Shown in pieces: positions 7,362-10,348 of a stretch of 10,348 nucleotides of DNA. The position numbers and the translations under genes are program-made. Under the pieces are notes generated by a model that had not been told where the DNA came from, did no database searches, and saw nothing but the letters and a program-made list of their open reading frames with translations. Numbering within the stretch: position 1 is the first letter of the stretch; every line of letters begins with the position of its first letter. Source of the DNA: Desulfobacula sp. (GTDB lineage: Bacteria > Desulfobacterota > Desulfobacteria > Desulfobacterales > Desulfobacteraceae); the NCBI RefSeq assembly GCF_021107415.1, contig NZ_JAIOSW010000181.1, forward strand, positions 1-10,348, in the 5' to 3' direction.

Positions 7362-7413
7362 AATATATAATTTTTAACAAACGCAGTGGAACCCTGGCAG
7401 CACCTGACTTCTG
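7362..7413 (+). repeat. direct repeat: degenerate copy of the right half of the second attC-like site
   Basis: This stretch repeats 8071-8122 with few changes. Both hold ATATATAAT, then a variable few bases, then ACCCTGGC[A/C]GCACCTGACTTCTG. It also starts like an attC (TTTTTAACAAACGC at about 7371-7384). It therefore looks like an attC with its centre deleted, ending in TGTGATAG where a functional site would read GCGTTATC. Confidence 0.6.
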
Positions 7414-7450
7414 TGATAGATTTTACCATATAATAAGCCATATAAATATA

Positions 7451-7479
7451 TTGACAACATTTAAATATAGCATTATACT
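7451..7479 (+). promoter_or_regulatory. strong promoter of brnT-brnA, leaderless arrangement
   Basis: A perfect TTGACA (7451-7456), a 17-base spacer and TATACT (7474-7479, 5 of 6) form the best promoter in the window. Transcription would begin at about 7485-7487, coinciding with the brnT ATG at 7486. No Shine-Dalgarno sequence fits in between, so brnT would be translated from a leaderless mRNA. Confidence 0.65.
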
Positions 7480-7485
7480 CTTTTT

Positions 7486-7786
7486 ATGGAAAACAGAGCT
7501 GATTTTGAGTGGGACATGGATAAAGACAAGACCAATCAAGACCAATCAAGAGAAACACGGTGTGTCATTCGCTTTTGCCCAATTAGCTTTTTTAGACCAC
7601 AGTCGTCTAATTTTAGAGGATTTGGGACATAGCATTGATGAAAAAAGATACTATTGTTTAGGAAGAGTTTCTGGCGGTATCTTGACTGTAAGGTTTACAT
7701 ACCGTTCAAACAAAATCAGAATTTTTGGCGCTGGATATTGGCGGAAAGGAAAAAGAATCTATGAAAAAGAAAATAAAATACACTGA
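7486..7786 (+). pseudogene. brnT: BrnT-family toxin gene, frameshifted by a 10-bp tandem duplication
   Basis: Translation from ATG 7486 gives M-E-N-R-A-D-F-E-W-D-M-D-K-D-K-T-N-Q, the usual F-E-W-D start of BrnT ribonuclease toxins. The frame is then lost. The rest is in the next frame: E-K-H-G-V-S-F, Y-Y-C-L-G-R-V-S-G-G-I-L-T-V-R-F-T-Y-R and I-R-I-F-G-A-G-Y-W-R-K-G-K-R-I-Y-E. Exactly at the break the ten bases ACCAATCAAG occur twice in tandem (7531-7540, 7541-7550). Removing one copy restores an uninterrupted 96-residue BrnT of normal length. The open frame from 7343 reaches the toxin C-terminus but is not the natural start. As it stands the toxin is probably not made. The lesion could be true decay, a selected loss-of-function, reversible slippage, or a sequencing/assembly error. 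Confidence 0.8.
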
Positions 7787-7991
7787 TGAACCGATGGGTA
7801 AAGTCAGAGTCGTTTCTGATTTTCTGCCATCTCCTGAAGAACTGGCATTAAAGGATGAAACCATAAAGGTCACGATTGCGCTCAGTAAGGCTAGTGTCGA
7901 TTTTTTCAAGAATGAAGCCCAAAAGTACAATACACAATATCAGAAAATGATTCGTCGTCTTCTGGATGAGTATGCAACCCATCAAGCATAA
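7761..7991 (+). CDS. brnA: BrnA-family antitoxin
   Basis: The 76-residue product has the BrnA pattern. An N-terminal toxin-wrapping part (about 10-33, with V-V-S-D-F-L-P-S-P-E-E-L) is followed by a ribbon-helix-helix DNA-binding C-terminus (about 35-73, I-K-V-T-I-A-L-S-K-A-S-V-D-F-F-K and Q-K-M-I-R-R-L-L-D-E-Y). It should neutralise BrnT and autorepress the operon. The start is chosen for GGAAAGGA at 7743-7750, 10 bases upstream, and because family members begin here. The in-frame ATG at 7725 is less likely. It overlaps the end of brnT by 26 bases, the usual toxin-first order. The gene is intact although its toxin gene is broken, and its expected translational coupling to brnT may be altered. 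Confidence 0.85.
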   Translation: MKKKIKYTDEPMGKVRVVSDFLPSPEELALKDETIKVTIALSKASVDFFKNEAQKYNTQYQKMIRRLLDEYATHQA

Positions 7992-8003
7992 ACTGTAAAC
8001 AAT

Positions 8004-8130
8004 TTATAACCTGTCAGTTCAGGTGACAGCCAGGGTCTTCGCCGTTTTGGCAGGTTGTTGTGAAATTGTAATATATAATTTTAAGCAGAGGTTGTGGTAA
8101 CCCTGGCCGCACCTGACTTCTGCGTTATCT
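8004..8130 (+). other. attC-like recombination site downstream of brnTA (attC2)
   Basis: This imperfect palindrome of about 127 bases begins TTATAAC (8004-8010) and ends GCGTTATCT (GTT at 8124-8126). The arms CAGGTGACAGCCAGGGT (8020-8036) and ACCCTGGCCGCACCTG (8100-8115) pair with one unpaired A at about 8026. Farther out AGTTCAGG pairs with CCTGACT, leaving an unpaired T. Its length equals that of the first site, although the arm sequences differ, as expected for attC sites that are conserved in structure only. A TATAAT (8074-8079) lies in the loop without a well-spaced -35. Confidence 0.7.
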
Positions 8131-8136
8131 ATAAAA

Positions 8137-8721
8137 ATGAATAAACCAAAATTAAATAAAAACATATCAATTAATGATTTCAATAATTGGTACTGGTATA
8201 AAAAAGAACTTGTTGAATTCTGCAAACAAAATAAATTGAAAACTACGGGCAGAAAACCTGAATTAACAACACGTATTGCTTATTTCTTAAAAACTGGTCA
8301 CGCACCAAAAGAAAGCAATATAAAAAGCTTAAAAACTAAAAATTCCATTCAAGTTTTACCTAACTCTATGAATAACCCCATTCCAGAAAATTATACAAGT
8401 TCAGAATTATATAGAAAGTATTTTAAATCTATAATTGGAAACCATTTCCATTTCACCGCCTACATGATGCAATATATAAAGGCAACTCCAGGCATTACAT
8501 TCAAGCAATATATAAATGAATGGAAAAAAGAGCATGAAAGAAGAAAAGAAAAAAATTATAAACCTGATATAATGAAGTCATGTGAGTATAATCAATATAT
8601 ACGAAATTTTTTTGAAAAGAATAAAAATCTGTCTTTAAAGGACGCAATAAAATGCTGGAAACATAAGAAGTCTCAGCCGGGAAAGAATAAATACTCTGAC
8701 ACAGATCTGAAAATACTATGA
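8137..8721 (+). CDS. SAP domain / DUF6434 protein, cassette-borne
   Basis: The 194-residue product has an N-terminal SAP-like helix-extended-loop-helix (about 15-53, with Y-K-K-E-L-V-E-F-C and T-T-G-R-K-P-E-L-T-T-R-I). SAP motifs usually bind AT-rich nucleic acid. Residues about 85-185 match what I recall as DUF6434 (N-Y-T-S-S-E-L-Y-R-K-Y-F-K-S-I-I-G-N-H-F-H-F-T and Y-N-Q-Y-I-R-N-F-F). The protein is highly basic and Lys/Asn-rich, has no signal peptide or membrane segment, and is presumably cytoplasmic. The gene is much more AT-rich than its neighbours, a sign of transfer. Its ATG lies 12 bases after the GTT of the preceding attC-like site with no Shine-Dalgarno sequence, typical of integron cassettes. 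A nucleic-acid-related role is inference; no catalytic motif is visible. Confidence 0.75.
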   Translation: MNKPKLNKNISINDFNNWYWYKKELVEFCKQNKLKTTGRKPELTTRIAYFLKTGHAPKESNIKSLKTKNSIQVLPNSMNNPIPENYTSSELYRKYFKSIIGNHFHFTAYMMQYIKATPGITFKQYINEWKKEHERRKEKNYKPDIMKSCEYNQYIRNFFEKNKNLSLKDAIKCWKHKKSQPGKNKYSDTDLKIL

Positions 8722-8846
8722 AGATAACACACAAGGCGCTGGAGATGGACTGGGCAAAGCCGTGCCGTTCTTTGAAAGGCAGTATTTAACCGGTAGTTTT
8801 TACCTTTGTCATAGTTTCTCGGTTATCGTTGCCCAGCCCCGCAGCC
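8722..8846 (+). other. truncated attC-like site after the SAP cassette (attC3)
   Basis: AGATAAC (8722-8728) is the exact reverse complement of the GTTATCT that opens the SAP cassette. The left arm GGACTGGGCAA (8747-8757) pairs with TTGCCCAGCCCC (8829-8840), and GCTG (8738-8741) with CAGC (8842-8845). The right end should continue towards a GCGTT core, but it diverges at about 8846 into the neighbouring palindrome. The terminal half-site therefore appears lost. Confidence 0.5.
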
Positions 8847-8857
8847 TGGCTGCGGGG
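8837..8857. repeat. perfect GC-rich palindrome, REP-like
   Basis: Two perfect 10-base arms, CCCCGCAGCC and GGCTGCGGGG, surround a single T, and a GTAG tetranucleotide follows at 8859-8862. This resembles the CCCCGCAGC...GCTGCGGGG type of repetitive extragenic palindrome common in many genomes. It may also serve as a 3' hairpin for the minus-strand operon ending at 8910, but no T-run follows in that direction. Confidence 0.55.
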
Positions 8858-8909
8858 AGTAGAATCTTCCGGAATCACCATAATTGCCGCTTTAATGGGA
8901 TACAGGCCA

Positions 8910-9263
8910 CTAAAAGGTGATGATCTGGTAACCCTTTTCAATAAAGCTTCCCATGGAAGGATGACCTGACATGTCGCCGATAAGGGGTATCCCTTCTTTT
9001 TCAATCTCTTTGTCAACTTTAAGCTTAATGGAGCATGCTTTGCAGGCTGCATGCAATATGCCAAGGTTTTTTGCTTTCTGGTAAAGACTTGAAAGAAAAT
9101 GCCCCGGCTTGCTCATCTCGGGAACGAGTGTCACGGCTTCACCTTCTATGATAATTAATCCTTCCTGGCCGCGTTCATTCAGATCAATGCCATTGAGAAG
9201 AACATGGATAAAGCACAGGGGATCACCACGGAATGCAAAGATAACTTTTCTTTGATTTTCCAT
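8910..9263 (-). CDS. DsrE-like small protein
   Basis: The 117-residue product resembles the DsrE/DsrF-like fold. An opening beta strand V-I-F-A-F-R-G-D (7-14) is followed by a helix containing Cys17 and H-V-L-L-N (20-24). Strand G-L-I-I-I-E-G-E-A-V comes next, then a helix and a Cys-rich turn A-C-K-A-C with Cys74 and Cys77. It ends with G-S-F-I-E-K-G-Y-Q-I-I-T-F. DsrE-family proteins relay sulfur through a conserved cysteine. Cys74/Cys77 could serve here, but this is inference and the protein is not one of the DsrEFH subunits by context. AAGGAA (complement of 9273-9278), 9 bases upstream, supports the start. It is the second gene of an operon, 19 bases after the thioesterase gene. A GC-rich palindrome lies about 50 bases past its stop. 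Confidence 0.7.
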   Translation of the reverse strand: MENQRKVIFAFRGDPLCFIHVLLNGIDLNERGQEGLIIIEGEAVTLVPEMSKPGHFLSSLYQKAKNLGILHAACKACSIKLKVDKEIEKEGIPLIGDMSGHPSMGSFIEKGYQIITF

Positions 9264-9282
9264 TTTTGAAAATTCCTTAAAT

Positions 9283-9753
9283 CTATTTTGATAACATAGT
9301 TTCCGGCATCCGGACAGCTACAACAACTCCTATTGCGCAGGTTTTATTGTTCGCCAGTACTTTTGCCTCAATCACTACTTTTTTCCCTTTTATTTCTACA
9401 ACTTTACCGCGGATTTCAAGTTCTACATTCAGTGGGGTCGGGGCAATATAATCCACTTTTATAGATGCCGTGACAAACCGCAGGGGCGGTTCGGTATCCA
9501 TATCCCTGCCTTCCTTTTGATAGGAGGCCGCCGCTGCAGTTCCTGTACAATGGCAGTCAATCAGAGAGGCGATCAGACCGCCATATACAAATCCGGGAAT
9601 GGCAATATGGTGTTCATTGGGAAGGTATTTTGCAACACTTTCCTTGCCATCCCAATAGCTTTTTATCTGCAATCCATGCTCATTCAGCCTGCCACACCCG
9701 TAACAATGACTGAAATCGTCCGAATAATAATCCTGAAATGCTTTTTGTGCCAT
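9283..9753 (-). CDS. PaaI-like hotdog-fold acyl-CoA thioesterase
   Basis: The 156-residue product matches the 4HBT/PaaI hotdog thioesterases, which hydrolyse acyl-CoA esters to free acid and CoA. A C-Y-G-C-G-R-L-N-E-H-G-L motif lies at 17-28. The active-site region G-F-V-Y-G-G-L-I-A-S-L-I-D (54-66) corresponds to the usual H-G-G-x-x-x-x-L-x-D, with Tyr57 in place of the common His and Asp66 as probable catalytic acid. Strand K-V-D-Y-I-A-P-T-P (99-107) and a C-terminal beta meander follow. Length is normal and the protein is cytoplasmic. AAAAGGAGA (complement of 9762-9770) sits well before the ATG. It leads a two-gene operon with the DsrE-like gene. Substrate is unknown; trimming of dead-end or aromatic acyl-CoAs is plausible but not shown. 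Confidence 0.85.
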   Translation of the reverse strand: MAQKAFQDYYSDDFSHCYGCGRLNEHGLQIKSYWDGKESVAKYLPNEHHIAIPGFVYGGLIASLIDCHCTGTAAAASYQKEGRDMDTEPPLRFVTASIKVDYIAPTPLNVELEIRGKVVEIKGKKVVIEAKVLANNKTCAIGVVVAVRMPETMLSK

Positions 9754-9811
9754 CTTCTATTTCTCCTTTTGAATAGGCTTGTCTTTATTATGCTGTTCAA
9801 TCCAATTTTTT

Positions 9812-9840
9812 ATTATCTTTGGATTTTAATTGTTTTGCAA
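9812..9840 (-). promoter_or_regulatory. possible promoter of the thioesterase operon
   Basis: On the minus strand TTGCAA (9835-9840, 4 of 6) and GATAAT (9812-9817, 5 of 6) are separated by 17 bases, about 60 bases upstream of the start codon. The region is AT-rich, so a chance match is possible. Confidence 0.35.
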
Positions 9841-9948
9841 TTCTTTTTTATTTTGTCGGTGCGATAAATTTGAAAAAATGGCAGGTAATCGCATTTAAAA
9901 TAGAAAAGTATTAAAATGATTGCAGTGCTTTGATCCGGCCGGGGCATG

Positions 9949-10083
9949 GATTGCGACTCACATGATGAATGATTTCTACAGGCTCTAACCTCTGCCGCGC
10001 TGACCGGAAAAACTCATTTCATTCAGACACTTTCCGGTCTTAACGCGCAACATTCGGTAAGAGCCTGTACAAAAATCGCAATC
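9949..10083. repeat. nested three-tier inverted repeat in the intergenic region
   Basis: The outer arms are GATTGCGA (9949-9956) and TCGCAATC (10076-10083). The middle arms are TACAGGCTCTAACC (9977-9990) and GGTAAGAGCCTGTA (10056-10069), with one mismatch. The inner arms are GACCGGAAA (10002-10010) and TTTCCGGTC (10031-10039), plus GCGC at 9997-10000 and 10045-10048. Together they fold into one long interrupted hairpin of 135 bases. It could be a small mobile element (MITE/REP-type), an attC-like relic, or a structured RNA leader. Apart from this, 9754-10324 contains no recognisable gene. Confidence 0.55.
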
Positions 10084-10260
10084 AACCGTTCCCTGCAACC
10101 CATACCCCGAACTCCCAGGCAGTTTCAACCCTATCAGTACTTCAATCAAAGAAACTCAAAACCTTTGTAATTTTAGCAGGCAATATCAGAAATTTAAAAT
10201 TTTCATCATGGATTAAATTCCATTTTTGTATGTACTTGACGTAACAAAAATATAATTGAT

Positions 10261-10276
10261 CTTTGAATGGTCAAAG
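10261..10276. promoter_or_regulatory. possible operator palindrome before the right-edge gene
   Basis: CTTTGA-ATGG-TCAAAG is a perfect 6-base inverted repeat about 50 bases before the next start codon and just after a TATAAT at 10251-10256. The -35 is unclear: TTGACG at 10236-10241 is only 9 bases from that TATAAT. Confidence 0.3.
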
Positions 10277-10324
10277 GCGATTATCTACTTGATATTTCTA
10301 CAAAAAATAGGAATGGAGGTCGAT

Positions 10325-10348
10325 ATGAACCCTGACTTAAAGTCACAA
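10325..10348 (+). CDS. start of a further gene, cut by the window end
   Basis: ATG at 10325 opens the frame M-N-P-D-L-K-S-Q and remains open to the window edge. A strong GGAGGT at 10315-10320, with a TATAAT and a palindrome upstream, supports a real start. Eight codons do not allow a function to be named. Confidence 0.55.

Noticed and set aside
7343..7485. Upstream part of the long open frame that ends in BrnT, read as an N-terminal extension
   Set aside because: It runs through attC-derived sequence and the promoter and lacks a ribosome binding site. The family N-terminus (F-E-W-D) lies in another frame from ATG 7486.
7227..8846. CRISPR array, because of repeated palindromic segments
   Set aside because: The palindromes are long, differ in sequence and are separated by genes; there are no short regular repeats or spacers.
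8786..9064. Minus-strand open frame of 92 residues
   Set aside because: It overlaps the DsrE-like gene in another frame, runs through the REP-like palindrome and has no recognisable protein pattern.
10236..10256. TTGACG...TATAAT as a promoter for the right-edge gene
   Set aside because: The spacer is only 9 bases; the two boxes cannot be used together.

Overview
The window reads as chromosomal DNA from an anaerobic, AT-leaning bacterium, most likely a sulfate-reducing Desulfobacterota (Desulfobacterales-like). This is inferred from the gene mix: a very long KamA-type radical-SAM aminomutase, an MFE-2-like short-chain dehydrogenase, a DsrE-like small protein and a PaaI-type thioesterase. No rRNA or other phylogenetic marker is present, so the assignment is only suggestive.

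Left part (1-5917), ordinary chromosomal genes: an exported TPR protein (188-1630, +); a 727-residue radical-SAM aminomutase with its own well-formed promoter (1830-4013, +); a convergent AIM24/TIGR00266 protein (4034-4822, -); and an SDR dehydrogenase of the (3R)-hydroxyacyl-CoA dehydrogenase type (5018-5917, +). The aminomutase keeps the [4Fe-4S] cysteines, the PLP lysine and the carboxylate-binding arginine. At the two positions that recognise the lysine side chain in lysine 2,3-aminomutase it has Lys and Asn, which points to glutamate or a similar acidic substrate.

Middle part (about 6063-8857), the most interesting region: it looks like a decayed integron. A truncated, frameshifted N-terminal piece of an integron-type tyrosine recombinase lies on the minus strand. 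Away from it, on the plus strand, run three cassette-like units: hicA-hicB, brnT-brnA, and a SAP/DUF6434 gene. The first two are followed by an imperfect palindrome of about 127 bp with attC traits (AAC...GTT ends, long arms with unpaired bases, variable centre). The third ends in a truncated attC-like sequence abutting a perfect GC-rich REP-like palindrome. The brnT toxin gene is broken by an exact 10-bp tandem duplication. Both toxin-antitoxin units carry good promoters placed so that transcription would start at or within a few bases of the toxin ATG, giving near-leaderless mRNAs. A cluster of TAGA...TCTA palindromes sits between the integrase remnant and hicA.

Right part (8910-10348): a two-gene minus-strand operon (PaaI-like thioesterase, then DsrE-like protein); a roughly 570-bp non-coding stretch with a nested three-tier inverted repeat (9949-10083); and the first codons of a further plus-strand gene with a strong ribosome binding site at the window edge.

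The integron is not a new class of system. The combination of integrase loss, toxin-antitoxin cassettes, toxin inactivation and an unusual 3' boundary is nevertheless worth checking. All homology statements rest on recognition of motifs, not on searches.
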